Source of the DNA: Lindgomyces ingoldianus
Lineage: Eukaryota; Ascomycota; Dothideomycetes; Pleosporales; Lindgomycetaceae
Direction: 5' to 3'
DNA length: 64,000 nt
Assembly (NCBI RefSeq): GCF_010093535.1
Contig: NW_022985169.1
Span: 186,001 to 250,000, forward strand
The number at the start of each line of letters is the position of its first letter. The stretch's first letter is position 1. The notes beneath the pieces are model-generated. The model made no database searches. It saw only the letters and a list, made by a program, of their open reading frames with translations, and was not told where the DNA came from. Below are positions 41,763 through 51,942 of this stretch, in pieces. The translations under genes and the position numbers were made by a program.

Positions 41763-42913
41763 ATGACCCAACGTTCCCCGAAAAGGACTCTGGACGAGTA
41801 CCTGGAAGATTATGAGCGGTCGATGAAGAGAAGGGGAATATTCACACGTGATAAACCAAGCTATCTGTACGTTAGAATGCGAACCGATTATACTGTGCTC
41901 ATAGGAGTACTTTATTTGAGCAAGCCTAGATCGATGTGACAGCGCATGGCAAGATTCAAATACAAATACGCCAGGAACACGCTGCGATAACTGTAGAATT
42001 CATGATTCTCATGCTAACTGTTCTCTATCCTTCAGATATGCCGACATTCTCTGGCTAGTTGTGGCGTTCATCACGACTTTCATCTTTGCGGGTTGGATCC
42101 TCGAAAGACGCCGCAACCGTTTTCCTATCTATCTCCGCAGCAATGAACACGACTACTCCAAGATTGATGCTGAGGCTCTCGTACTATTCCTAGCTGAACA
42201 TTTAGACATCGTCGAGAAGGGAATCCGAATTGGGAACCAGGTAAGCATCCTTAAGATGTACAACATTTGCGGACGCAGAAGGTAACGGCTCGTAGCAAAT
42301 ACACTTTCTCAATGGAGTGGTTGGATGGCTTCCCCATTTCATATCCCGACCATCAACGGCCACCGTCCTCGTCGGCTGGTTTTGCTTCTGCGGTTTCTGG
42401 TACCGAATGAGTGTCCAGCACATGCTTTGGCGCTATAATCTCTGGTTCCTGGTTACTGACTCGTTCGTCTTCTTCCTTGTCTTGAGTTTCACCAACGCGG
42501 ACTTCTGGATAGCCATGCTCGCATCTTTCTGGGCTTACGTTTTATTCGGCGCCTGCAGCGTAGCTCTTCATCGGCAGCTTGGAGACCACGCTTGGAAACC
42601 AGTGTTTCTTATTTTGAAACACTACCCCAAAGCCACTCGACGCGATCAAAGAGGGGAAATCGAACGAGACGATGTAGAAGAAGAGGATGCAGAGGCGCTA
42701 CTGAATGAGCATTCATTGAACCGGGTAGAAGACACTCAATCTATGATATCGAGGCTTCGACAATTCTGGCGCCAGCTACAGTGGTCTCGCTACCAGCCGG
42801 TTCCAGCTACCGAAAGTTCTCCGAGCATCTTTGGGTTGAGAAACTTGACTGAACGCCCAAGTCAGCCTCCTCCCTACCAACCCTGTAGTACCCTTGTGAA
42901 TGAGCGGCTTTGA
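41763..42913 (+). CDS. multi-pass membrane protein of unknown function, three exons, 308 aa
   Basis: Exons 41763-41866, 42036-42240 and 42296-42913 join in phase, using GTACGT...TTCAG and GTAAGC...CGTAG introns. The N-terminus (MTQRSPKRTLDEYLEDYERS) is charged. Hydrophobic segments follow: YADILWLVVAFITTFIFAGW, TATVLVGWFCFCGFWYRM, YNLWFLVTDSFVFFLVLSF and FWIAMLASFWAYVLFGACSV. The C-terminal 100 residues are acidic then Pro/Ser-rich (ERDDVEEEDAEALL, RPSQPPPYQPC), probably cytosolic. A PPPY motif could be a WW-domain/Rsp5 ubiquitin-ligase docking site. The family is not recognised. Confidence 0.65.
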
Positions 42914-43616
42914 GCGATTCAAGATCGTGGAAATTACTGTAAAATGGCATATATCACGGACTGTTATCAAGTTACTAAGATGCAAAGCTGCATCATTCTA
43001 GCTATTCCATTCACCGTAGGCGTAGGTGAGAAAAGCTTCCATATTTCAGCTAAGCTTCCGTAGAATATTTTGATGTCAAAAGGAACGGACAGAGTATTAT
43101 ATGGTCGCTTTTGGAACCATCTTTCAACAAAGAATCATTTGCGAGTTATGTATGCGAGCTTTTCGTGTATCCTTTTCTATTTATTTCTTTCCAATACCCA
43201 TCTCATATATCCCTCTAACCCGCAATCCCCAACCCTCTGAATTGTGGGAACAAATGGGAAGAACCCCGCTACATTACGGACAAATTGCAATTCCCCACAA
43301 AGCGGTAAGTTTCACGTGACGACTCCTCAGTGACGTCGTCCATATTTCCGGACCTGGGATTTATCCGGAGTGTATCATCGCACGGTGCCTTGCTTTCTTG
43401 TCGGGTTGGCATGTTCTCTCATCTTTCTAGCAGTTTCGTACAATTGGATTATATGGTATATTATCGGTGACGCGAGCCCCCCACACATTGTAGCTAGGTA
43501 CAAGTGACCGAGCTACGAAACTTTGATCAACCAAGCTCTGTAGGGCCTCTATTGGAGCAAAGCTGCGCGTTTCCTGCACTCACATCTGTCCGCCTACATT
43601 CCCGAACTCGACAATT
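42914..43616. other. intergenic; promoter side of the MRJP/yellow-like gene
   Basis: No gene recognised. CACGTGAC-type words near 43312-43320 and TGACGTCGTC at 43331-43340 resemble bZIP/bHLH sites but are unproven. Confidence 0.4.
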
Positions 43617-44912
43617 ATGCGCCCTTCAATCCAATTCCTCACTACCACCCTCATAATTTTCACTTTCGCACATTCCCAATCAACTAATGCATCCTGTCCC
43701 ACAAACTTCCAAAGCTGCGCTTCCTACCAGACATTGCCCGATGCCACAGGCGCATTTCCTCCTGCTTCCTCAACGGATTACGGCGTTATAGGACCACCAC
43801 TCCAAGCCGTCCACGCTTCCCAATCCCCACCAACTGGCCTCGCAATAGATCCAGACCTCAAGATCTATCTCACCTACCCGCGTAACACCGGACCAACACC
43901 TAACAACGTAGTAATCTGCCCAACCTACTCCACTGAAGAGCCTTGGCCCAACGCAGAAATCCAAAACTGCACATCCAGCCAAAACGCGAGCACATGTTTC
44001 ATCAACGTGCAAAATGTAGTCCTCGATTCGCTACACCAACTCTGGATCGTAGATTCTGGGATCCCGGCTGGAGAAAGCAGCGCTGTGCGCTACGGCGCCA
44101 AGATCATGAGCTTCGACTGGCAGACACGGGCGTTGAAGCGCACGTATGTCATTCCGGAGGAATCGTACTACGACAAAATGAATGCAAATGACGTTCGCAT
44201 AAACAACACTCTCGGTACTGGTGGCTTTGCTTTCATTACGGATGAATCGACAGCCGGATCCTTGCTAACTATCGACCTGGACACTGGCATCGTTCTACGG
44301 AGATTATACAACACCACTGAAACCCGCGCTGATCAAAAGTATGTTGGGATTTACAACGGCAATCCAGTGTATGCCTGGAATGGGACGAAGAAATCGTACT
44401 TCACAACTGGAGCGGATGGGATTGCTCTTCAGAGCGGGAATGTGTATTGGGGCGTTTTGGCCAGTCGGAGGTGGTATTATATTCCGCAAAATTTACTGGT
44501 TAATGCCTCTGCTAGTGAAGAGGAGGTGTTAGCTGGTGTTGTGTATCCCAGCCAAATCGGCACCGAACAGGCTGGTCTTACAGCCGACAATAAAGGACGA
44601 GTATATGTTTGCGCGAGCGAGCATAATGCGATATTTTATGTCGACACGCTGCAGCAATACGTCACGGAAGAGGTTAATGGTGTAGTGGCAGGAGGAGCGG
44701 GAGTAGTGCCGCCAGAGGATTATGTGGTGAAAACGCTGGTCCGAAGTGCGTTGATCCAGCACGCGGATTCTGCGGCGATTTGGGATGGGTGGCTGTATTT
44801 TTGTACGAATCAGTTGGAATTGAGTCCAGGACGGCAATATCGGAATGTGGATAATAGAAAAGGGCCTTTTGTTAGTTACCGGGTTTGGGTTGGGGCAGGA
44901 CCTGCTGCCTAA
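43617..44912 (+). CDS. secreted MRJP/yellow-like protein, 431 aa
   Basis: Single exon from ATG 43617. MRPSIQFLTTTLIIFTFAHS is a clear signal peptide. The mature protein follows the major-royal-jelly/yellow beta-propeller plan: PPTGLAIDPDLKIYLTYPRN near residue 70, then VLDSLHQLWIVDSGIP, ANDVRINNTL, GFAFITDESTAGSLLTIDLD, KYVGIYNGNPVYAWNG, GNVYWGVLASRRWYYIP and AGLTADNKGRVYVCASEHNA. Several N-x-S/T sites suggest glycosylation. Family length is about 400-450 aa, so this is full length. Fungal members are extracellular and of uncertain function; insect relatives act in pigmentation or as storage proteins. It looks intact. Confidence 0.88.
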   Translation: MRPSIQFLTTTLIIFTFAHSQSTNASCPTNFQSCASYQTLPDATGAFPPASSTDYGVIGPPLQAVHASQSPPTGLAIDPDLKIYLTYPRNTGPTPNNVVICPTYSTEEPWPNAEIQNCTSSQNASTCFINVQNVVLDSLHQLWIVDSGIPAGESSAVRYGAKIMSFDWQTRALKRTYVIPEESYYDKMNANDVRINNTLGTGGFAFITDESTAGSLLTIDLDTGIVLRRLYNTTETRADQKYVGIYNGNPVYAWNGTKKSYFTTGADGIALQSGNVYWGVLASRRWYYIPQNLLVNASASEEEVLAGVVYPSQIGTEQAGLTADNKGRVYVCASEHNAIFYVDTLQQYVTEEVNGVVAGGAGVVPPEDYVVKTLVRSALIQHADSAAIWDGWLYFCTNQLELSPGRQYRNVDNRKGPFVSYRVWVGAGPAA

Positions 44913-45863
44913 GAAGCGTTCTATCCATGTTATTTAGAGCGAATCAGAACGTTTTTTTTAGCAATATGAGGAAGCGAAATTGGGGTTTCGTTTGGCTTCC
45001 TGCTTGACAAATGCATAATTTTGAGTGATAGGGAAGTCTACTTAACTGTATGGGGGAACATTATGAAATAAGTAAATGATACTTTAGTTTTCAAGGGAAG
45101 TTACTTTAATGTCCCGACCGTAAGATACTTGTCCATGGCTTCCATGGTAATTTCAAGTAATGGGGTAGCAAACGCTGCCAAAGGCGCCTTTCGAAAGCGC
45201 ATGGGGGGTCTTCTAAGACATGCATAACAATGCCGAAACTTCAATGTGGATTTGCCCCATTTGTCATCTAGAGTTTACACGCCTCAGGCCTAGTTCCACC
45301 CGGTACCCCAATCTACCTTCGGGAATAGTTTGGTGCAAGTCCGCGCTGAAGTTGCATTGTCGAACTAAAGCTAATTTGTGAGGCCGCTTAGTTGCTTCTC
45401 GAGTACTCCAATGAAGGCAATAACGCCACGATCGTCGGTTTATCGAACGAGATGCTTCGCTCTCGATTGGTCCTGAAATTACTTGTCGATCCAGTAAAGT
45501 ATTTAAAGAACGGGCCATTAGCTCTTAAGGTAACCCGGGAAGATCTTAAATAAAGTGGTATATATCAGAGTTCCGGCTTGCTCCCCTGCATATTCCCTTC
45601 CCCGTAGGTACTGGAAAAGACAAAGTAATATACAAAAATTGGATATTGGTACGAGCTTGTATATAAACAAAGCCTACTGCGAAGGGTCTTGTTGGACGCT
45701 GCCTTTCCTTCAAACCTCGTGAGCAAGGCCTTAAGAGAGCCATATATGAAGAGGCCAGAATTAGCTTGTAGTTGTATCCTAATTGCGCTTTGTTTCAAAT
45801 AATACTCCAAGTGATCTAACAGAAGGTTATTTGAAGTATATTAAGTTGGACTGACGAAAACTC
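44913..45863. other. intergenic, nothing recognised
   Basis: Lies between two convergent genes, so it holds their 3' regions. Small minus frames at 45.3-45.8 kb lack motifs. Confidence 0.5.
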
Positions 45864-47513
45864 TCAGGGCATTGATTGTGGTTTATCTTCGATGATGCTG
45901 TCCTGCCGTCCATGCGGAGGTGAAGTGTTTAGAGCCTCCGACATCCCGCATCGGATTCGCCTAGTTGCGTTCCATTCATCATGCTTGTCCTTTTCACTCC
46001 ACCTCATAAGAGACCATCCATCCCAGCAAACCCACATCATTGCCACAAATACTACAACTTGGAGCCCCAGACATATTCCAACCATAATAGGATAGATTGT
46101 CTGGCCGCTGTAAACCAGTAAGGGAACTACATTCAGTGGAACATGAGCCCTTCCGTGCAAAGACCATATCCCACTCCAACAATAGCAGCTATTAAAGAGG
46201 CCCGAGCTGGAAAGGAAGATAAGAAGGACGGTGGGAACAGCAATGAAAATATCTTTAACGATGGTTATATGCCAATGAGCTCCTCCTCGAATGCCAGCTC
46301 GGGAAGTAAGCCAAGTAAACAGAGGGCTGAGGAGCTGGAATGCAGCGAGGGAGATGATGAGTACGTTGCGACAGCTGAATGCAATCGGTGGAGTGTGGTA
46401 GATTATGGCAGATGAAATAACCGAAGCTACAATAATTGGTGATGTTGCCAACATCAGCAGCGTAACTGGACTGCGGTCCTTAGCTCCGGTGGCAAAAGGA
46501 AGTCTTTTGTTTGGGCGATATGTGTAAATGGCACCAGACCAGGTCAAAGAATCAAAATAGTCGTCGATAGTTGGATATTGTCTAAGTTGAGGGCAGGTAC
46601 GCTGCAGCTCTGCCCATAGATCGAATTGACCAGTTGAATCTTGGTAGAAGCGTTCCAGGATGGTGAAGCAAGTGCGTGATGACGTAAAAGTGCCGATTGC
46701 GTTGCTTAACAATATGGACGGAACGACCCAAGTCATGAACATCGCAGTCCCTATCCGTCCGCCAGGAGGAGAAGTATTTCCTCCTCCTACAGTAGCTATG
46801 AATGCAGAAACGAGCTGGTAAAAGTATAGTGCGGTAGTAAAGAGAGTGCGTAGTCGCTCGTCCGTTCTACTGTCAGAAAGCCGTTGGGCGGTTTTGCCAA
46901 TGAGAAGGCTGAGTTCTTCATCGTCGAGAGTTGAGTGAGCGACAAGGTGGCGGTATACAGAGAGCGGATTGGTATGAAATCCAACCAGCTCCTCGATCCC
47001 TCCTAGGACTGTTGCTAGATTCCGCACAAGGCGTCGATCGTTTACTCGAAGAAATGCTTTCGCAAGATTATGGCACCGAGACCACGCTTCTAATTTCAGT
47101 AGAAGGGACCAAAGCGAGTCGATTGGATCTCCGACAAGATGTGCCAGCATCAAGTATCTGCGCTTGTCCAGAGGGGATACCTCCATGTTGCTTAAAAGGA
47201 GGACGACTGGAATAAGCCAAGTGCTGAGTCGCGGTCCAATATCTTTATACCACCCGCGTGACGAACCACAGAGTTGGTTGCATCCAGCAAGAGTGACGGT
47301 CGGGTAGTCGGGGTCTGACATTGGCATGCCACTGTTGTCACGGAAAAAGCAGGTAGCATTCTTTGCAAGAATGCCTTGGCTCAGTGAGTCTCGGACATAG
47401 CGCACGCATTCGTCTCGATTAAACCCATTCGCCCCAACCTCTTTTGCTAGCAGGAGAGCTAGGAAAGCCATCGATCCAACACCGAAAGCGGTAATATCTC
47501 TTCTCGACTTCAT
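45864..47513 (-). CDS. fungal multi-pass membrane protein of unknown function, 549 aa
   Basis: The start is set at ATG 47511-47513, because MKSRRDITAFGVGSMAFLAL then LLAKEVGANG looks like a signal or first helix; the frame is open 32 codons further upstream. A lumenal Cys-containing part follows (DECVRYVRDSLSQGILAKNA, TCFFRDNSG, TLAGCNQLCG), then WLIPVVLLLSNMEVSPLDKR. A cytosolic helical region contains the charged RVNDRRLVRNLATVLGGIEE. At least five more membrane segments come after: MFMTWVVPSILLSNAIGTF, TLLMLATSPIIVASVISSAI, VLIISLAAFQLLSPLFTWL, IFIAVPTVLLIFLSSSGLF and MVGICLGLQVVVFVAMMWVC. The CNQLCG motif plus this helix layout recurs in uncharacterised fungal proteins. No enzymatic motif is seen. 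Confidence 0.75.
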   Translation of the reverse strand: MKSRRDITAFGVGSMAFLALLLAKEVGANGFNRDECVRYVRDSLSQGILAKNATCFFRDNSGMPMSDPDYPTVTLAGCNQLCGSSRGWYKDIGPRLSTWLIPVVLLLSNMEVSPLDKRRYLMLAHLVGDPIDSLWSLLLKLEAWSRCHNLAKAFLRVNDRRLVRNLATVLGGIEELVGFHTNPLSVYRHLVAHSTLDDEELSLLIGKTAQRLSDSRTDERLRTLFTTALYFYQLVSAFIATVGGGNTSPPGGRIGTAMFMTWVVPSILLSNAIGTFTSSRTCFTILERFYQDSTGQFDLWAELQRTCPQLRQYPTIDDYFDSLTWSGAIYTYRPNKRLPFATGAKDRSPVTLLMLATSPIIVASVISSAIIYHTPPIAFSCRNVLIISLAAFQLLSPLFTWLTSRAGIRGGAHWHITIVKDIFIAVPTVLLIFLSSSGLFNSCYCWSGIWSLHGRAHVPLNVVPLLVYSGQTIYPIMVGICLGLQVVVFVAMMWVCWDGWSLMRWSEKDKHDEWNATRRIRCGMSEALNTSPPHGRQDSIIEDKPQSMP

Positions 47514-48246
47514 GGTTGTTGTGTATAGCAGTAACAGAATACACTCAGAAAGTATGTCAACAGAATAGAGACATATATTGCAGACTACAGTTTCAGAATG
47601 CCATGTCATGCTGCTTTATATTTTATTGATCATGAATTCGTGGTGGTGGGGTACAACGCCACAGGGATAAGGCACAAGGTTCCGAGGCTTCAGTGGAGGC
47701 TGTGCACAAACTCAATTTATTGGAATGCTATAGAATATCCAATGTCAACACACGGACAGCCACGTGGCTTGACTTTAATTGAAGCTGGGATTCTCCTGCA
47801 TGAACAAACACTCCCACTTGGACGGATACGAGGAAGGCAACGAGCTAGTGGGGCTTGTGATGCTTCACTCCAAGAGGGCTGGGGCGCTGTTCACGGCAAT
47901 GAACCACCCCGAGAAGTTTCGACATTTTTCGCCCGTATCTAAGATACTGCAAGCTAGAGGGATATAAATGAGGGCTCATATTGTGCTACGAGGGACAATT
48001 AACAGGGATTCTTTTCCTAACTTAGTGGCCAAAAAGGGGACGTTATGGACCGTGCACAGGAATGCTGAGTCATCCCCGAGTGAACATTCGCAATGGTCGC
48101 CATCTACAAAGTCGTACGCAATCCTCTCTAACTTATCTCGATGGGCTCGTTCTACTTTCTATTGGTGCCTCGCTGATGCACTTTGATGGAATGGGGCTTT
48201 GTGAGCACTGAAGGGCTCAGGGATGGACACTGGTATTCGAATGAAT
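47514..48246. other. intergenic, nothing recognised
   Basis: Upstream of the membrane protein and downstream of the decarboxylase-like gene. Plus frames at 47.6-48.2 kb show no motifs. Confidence 0.45.
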
Positions 48247-49137
48247 TTAAACATCCTTTTCAACCTCTTCTACAGTTGGTATCCTATTCAGGGAAGTCCC
48301 CATGAAGTTCGCAACTTTATGAACACATGCGACAATAATCTCCACGTCGCCCTTAGACACGCCGATCCTTCTAGTCCCTCGAATATGCCAATGCGTCTCT
48401 AGCCTCAGGTTCTGAACCATGATTCCTACGAGCACCACGAGCTCTGTATCTAAGTCGTCGAGTATTTTGCGGTCTGATAAGTAAAGGCCGTACGTGATTT
48501 CGGTTGATATCCACCTGAAGTCCTGGTGTGCTTTGAAGAGATCAAGCGTAGGTTCGATATTGTGGGCGTAAATCTGGCGCATCCACTCCATCCCCCGGTC
48601 ATGGTTCTCTTGATCGCATTGCCAGTTCTCCCGGGTGAAGGTATAGTCCCTGTCTTCTTCCTTTTCCACTTTCATAATGGCGATAATTGCCTCAAGGGGT
48701 TTGCATACTCCAACGATAGAGACGAGCTTAACTAGCGCCTCTCGTAATCGACGGATCAAGTAATGTCGGTGACTGGTTGTGGCATACTCGGGTTTGTTGA
48801 TGATATACAGGTACAGTTGGTCTGCCAATTCAGGCTCAGTACCTCCGACGAGCGCCGCAATTGTTAAGATGTACCATTTCTCCTTTCCTAAACTTGTCGA
48901 CTCAACCGCGCTCTCAATATCCTGGAAAAGGTTGGCGACATTTGCCTGGACTTTTGGCGGCCCTCCACAGCCGGGTACAGATCCCATTTTTCGTCTCGAC
49001 ACCCGATCAAATAAGGACTGGAAAGAATCGCGAGTTGAAAGTAGACGAGGAGGGGGCAGAAAAATATGTTCGCGACCACCAGCCGCAGTTCGGGCTAATG
49101 AGCCACTGAAACGCCTGATAAGCGATTGCAGAGTCAT
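48247..49137 (-). CDS. carboxymuconolactone decarboxylase/AhpD-like protein
   Basis: A 296-aa frame with an Arg-rich N-terminus (MTLQSLIRRFSGSLARTAAG) that could be a mitochondrial presequence. The part from about residue 65 is the recognisable domain: NVANLFQDIESAVESTSLGK then WYILTIAALVGG, SHRHYLIRRLREALVKLVSI, VGVCKPLEAIIAIM, and C-terminal RIGVSKGDVEIIVACVHKVA. This matches the all-helical AhpD-like fold of fungal CMD-family proteins, used in antioxidant or decarboxylation chemistry. The usual CxxC pair is not obvious; a single Cys sits in the GVCKP loop, so peroxidase activity is doubtful. The first 60 residues may be misannotated if an intron is present. Confidence 0.68.
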   Translation of the reverse strand: MTLQSLIRRFSGSLARTAAGGREHIFLPPPRLLSTRDSFQSLFDRVSRRKMGSVPGCGGPPKVQANVANLFQDIESAVESTSLGKEKWYILTIAALVGGTEPELADQLYLYIINKPEYATTSHRHYLIRRLREALVKLVSIVGVCKPLEAIIAIMKVEKEEDRDYTFTRENWQCDQENHDRGMEWMRQIYAHNIEPTLDLFKAHQDFRWISTEITYGLYLSDRKILDDLDTELVVLVGIMVQNLRLETHWHIRGTRRIGVSKGDVEIIVACVHKVANFMGTSLNRIPTVEEVEKDV

Positions 49138-49572
49138 CTAGGCCTAATATAGTAAGGCTTAGTAACCTCTTAGATCTATCACCAAGTAAGGTAATATTTG
49201 GAAGATCAGGATCTCGGTGTGGAGACACTTACGTGTCCCAAGGTCGTTGTGGGGGAAGTCACGACTTTCCAAACTTCGGTTTTCATTTTCCAAGGCGGTC
49301 GGGGAGACAGGGTGCCTCTCCGCCGATATCCCGACACCTCCACCTTCATACACTCAGACCAGGACCAAGCATCGCTCTAAGACTGTTGGATTCGAGTTGG
49401 ACAACAAAATGCAATTAGCGTCTCCCCGCACCCCCATCACTGCCCAAGATCCCCACATCTTGGGGCCTGCTATTAAGACCCAGATCTACGCACTTGGAGA
49501 AGACAACACTCGAAACTAACTCCCTATTTTCTATCACGGTTCTTAGCAAAACTATAACAGTACCAGTACGAC
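49138..49572. promoter_or_regulatory. intergenic region between divergent genes
   Basis: Separates the starts of the decarboxylase-like gene (minus) and the second MFS gene (plus), so it should include both promoters. No site is clear. Confidence 0.45.
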
Positions 49573-51165
49573 ATGTTGGAAAAGAATGATGTTGAGATGA
49601 TTGAAGTCAGCGAGGACAAACTAGCTCTGGAAAGTCAGGTGGACCCAGCTGTGGAAAAGAGGTTCGAGGTCTCCAGGCACGATTACCAGGCCGATGACTG
49701 ATTTACTATGTGCAGAATGGTTCGCAAAATCGACATCCGATTACTTCCCATCACTGCCCTCATCTACCTGCTTTGCTACCTAGACAGGTCGAACATTGGA
49801 AACGCCAAAATCCTGAACTCCAGTTCCGGGGATACAATGGTGGAAACCAACAACATGACGAACTACCAATTCACAGTCGCCCTCATGGTCTTCCTGGTCG
49901 CATATTCAATATTTGAGGCACCTAGTAACCTGGCTCTGAAAGTCATATCCCCAAACAAATGGATCGGCTTTCTAGTCATTGCTTTTGGAGCACTATGTGC
50001 TGGTATTGCCGGAACCCACAACTTTGCAGGAGTTACAGCCTTACGATTCTTTCTTGGTGCAGCCGAGGCCGGATCATTTCCGGGATTGATATTCTACTTT
50101 AGTCTGTGGTATAAACAAGAAGAGCGAGCGACTCGTATTGCCGCTTTCTTATGTAGCGCGACCCTCGCTGGAGCTTTTGGCGGAGCACTGGCATATAGCG
50201 TGGGGCATATGAATGGTGCTGGCGGGTTGGAGGGATGGCGGTGGCTGTTCATTCTTGAAGGATGTCTTACAGGTAAGCGGTTCCAATTGTCTACCGCCCT
50301 GTTGTATGATACTCGCTAATTTGGAGCAGCGGTCGTGGGGATATTTGTGTTCTTCTTCCTGCCAAGCTATCCTGAACAAGCCTCATGGTTGACACCGGAA
50401 GAGAAACGGCTACAAAGAGATCGTCTTGGTATCAACGCTGGGCAAAGGTTTGAATCTCTTTCCTCCTCCTCCTCCTCCTCCTCCGCCTCCTAATCTTATC
50501 CTCTGACCCCCTTTAGCGAAGAAAAGAAGCTCAACTGGGCAGAGATCAAAGATTGTCTCACAACCTGGAGACTTTATGTGCACTATCTCATTTACATGGG
50601 AGCTGGTGTTACCGTGGCATCACTGTCTCTCTTCTCTCCAACCATCGTCGCGGGTCTTGGTTACAAAGACCTTCAAGCCCAACTTTTCACCGTCCCCCCT
50701 TATGCTGTAGCATACGTCGTCACCTTCATCACTGCCATGATCTCCGATCACTACAAATCCCGAGGCTTTGTCGCCGGCATATCGTGCGTTATAGCAGGAG
50801 TTGCATTCCTTATTCAGGCCGCACTTCCTGGTACTGCGTATACTGTTCGATATGTCTTCCTCATCATCGCAACATCAGGGGTCTTCGGTGGCCTGCCTTC
50901 GCTCTGCGCCTGGGTCGGCGATAATGTGCGCACTTCAACCGCTGGCTCGCTTTCCACCGCACTCAACATCGCTTTTTCGGGGCCGGGACAGATCATTGGA
51001 GTTTGGATCTATCGCTCGCAGGACAAGCCATTTTACCGTCTAGGTCATGCGGTTAACGCCGCGTTCATTCTGATGAGCGGGGTTCTGAGCTTTGGATTGA
51101 TGATGTATTACCGTCGCCTGAATAAGAAGATGGTAGGGACAAGCGAACAGAGGTGGATTGCGTAG
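49573..51165 (+). CDS. MFS transporter, allantoate permease (DAL5) type, four exons, 470 aa
   Basis: Exons 49573-49661, 49716-50272, 50330-50447 and 50517-51165 join in phase into 470 aa. The acidic N-terminus MLEKNDVEMIEVSEDKLALE leads to VRKIDIRLLPITALIYLLCY and LDRSNIGNAK, the family signature. Later segments include FLVAYSIFEAPSNLALKVIS, ALRFFLGAAEAGSFPGLIFY (the helix 4 RFFLGxxEAGxxPG motif), GWRWLFILEG, the cytosolic loop LTPEEKRLQRDRLG, YLIYMGAGVTVASLSLFSPT, and the C-terminal SGPGQIIGVWIYRSQDKPFY. Introns start GTTCGA, GTAAGC and GTTTGA and all end AG; the first and last donors are weak. Likely a carboxylate or vitamin-type anion importer in the plasma membrane. Confidence 0.9.
50460..50490 (+). 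repeat. (TCC)n microsatellite inside intron 3 of the MFS gene
   Basis: About nine TCC/TCC-like units lie in the pyrimidine tract of the third intron of the upstream-described transporter, before the acceptor at 50516. Confidence 0.85.
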
Positions 51166-51505
51166 GCTAAAAAAAATGAAGATTAAGGCCATCTGTTTAG
51201 CGTAGCTCATCGCTTGCTAGGCTCTTCTAACTATGAAACGGTCCTAAGCTATGTAACGTGCTTGATTTACTTAGAAGGCAATGAGGATAAAAACGCAATT
51301 TGTTCTATAATACAGTTTGATTGTCAGCTTGCTTGTTGTTACGTGCTAACAACCTATAGTCGTTACAATAATACTTTCAAATCCGCCTCCCATTATACCC
51401 ACCACTACATCCTCATTATACCCTTATAGCATATCCTTAGAGCCGACCTCCGTTTCCAGCTGCTTTGTTCGGCATGAACACACATAAATACACACATTAA
51501 GACTC
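51166..51505. other. 3' intergenic region
   Basis: Lies between convergent genes; AT-richer than flanks, nothing else seen. Confidence 0.5.
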
Positions 51506-51942
51506 TTAATCTCCGCCGCCTCCGCCTCCACCCCCTCCATCACCACCCCCACCTCCCGAATACCCTCCCCCATCACCTCCTGAATACCCTCCCCCATCAC
51601 CTCCTGAATGCCCTCCATCGCCTCCCGAATACCCGCCAGTATCTTCTCCACTCATAGCCCCAAAATACGCCCCAGTCATCGCACCCGTATCCGAGCTTCC
51701 CTGATGTCCACTTGAATGCGTCCCGCCGGCATGTGTTGTCTCCTTCTTTTTGTGATATGGGGCGGAAGATTGCGAGGGCACACGTGGTTTGTAGTATGCG
51801 GCTTGGCCACGTTTTAGCTCTCCCTTCTTTTGCTCCTTCTTCTGCTCTCTCTTTATTTTGGAGCTCTGGTGGTCAGTCAGTCATATGAGTGCAAGGGTGG
51901 TATAGCAGGGGGCGGAGGATAGGGCCGTACCTTTGAGCCCAT
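51506..51942 (-). CDS. glycine-rich small basic/low-complexity protein, two exons, 123 aa
   Basis: Exon 1 is only four codons (MGSK, 51942-51931). A 65-bp GTACGG...CACCAG intron joins it to exon 2 (51865-51506), which reads SSKIKREQKKEQKKGELKRG, then a His/Thr/Ser linker (YHKKKETTHAGGTHSSGHQG) and a C-terminal array of GGYSGGDGG-type repeats ending in poly-Gly-Asp. An initial MGSK/MGSKS could be an N-myristoylation start. The array is encoded by a GGYSGGDGG minisatellite with near-identical 27-nt units. Low-complexity glycine-rich proteins of this kind occur as fungal stress or cell-wall/RNA-binding proteins, but no function can be given. Confidence 0.6.
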
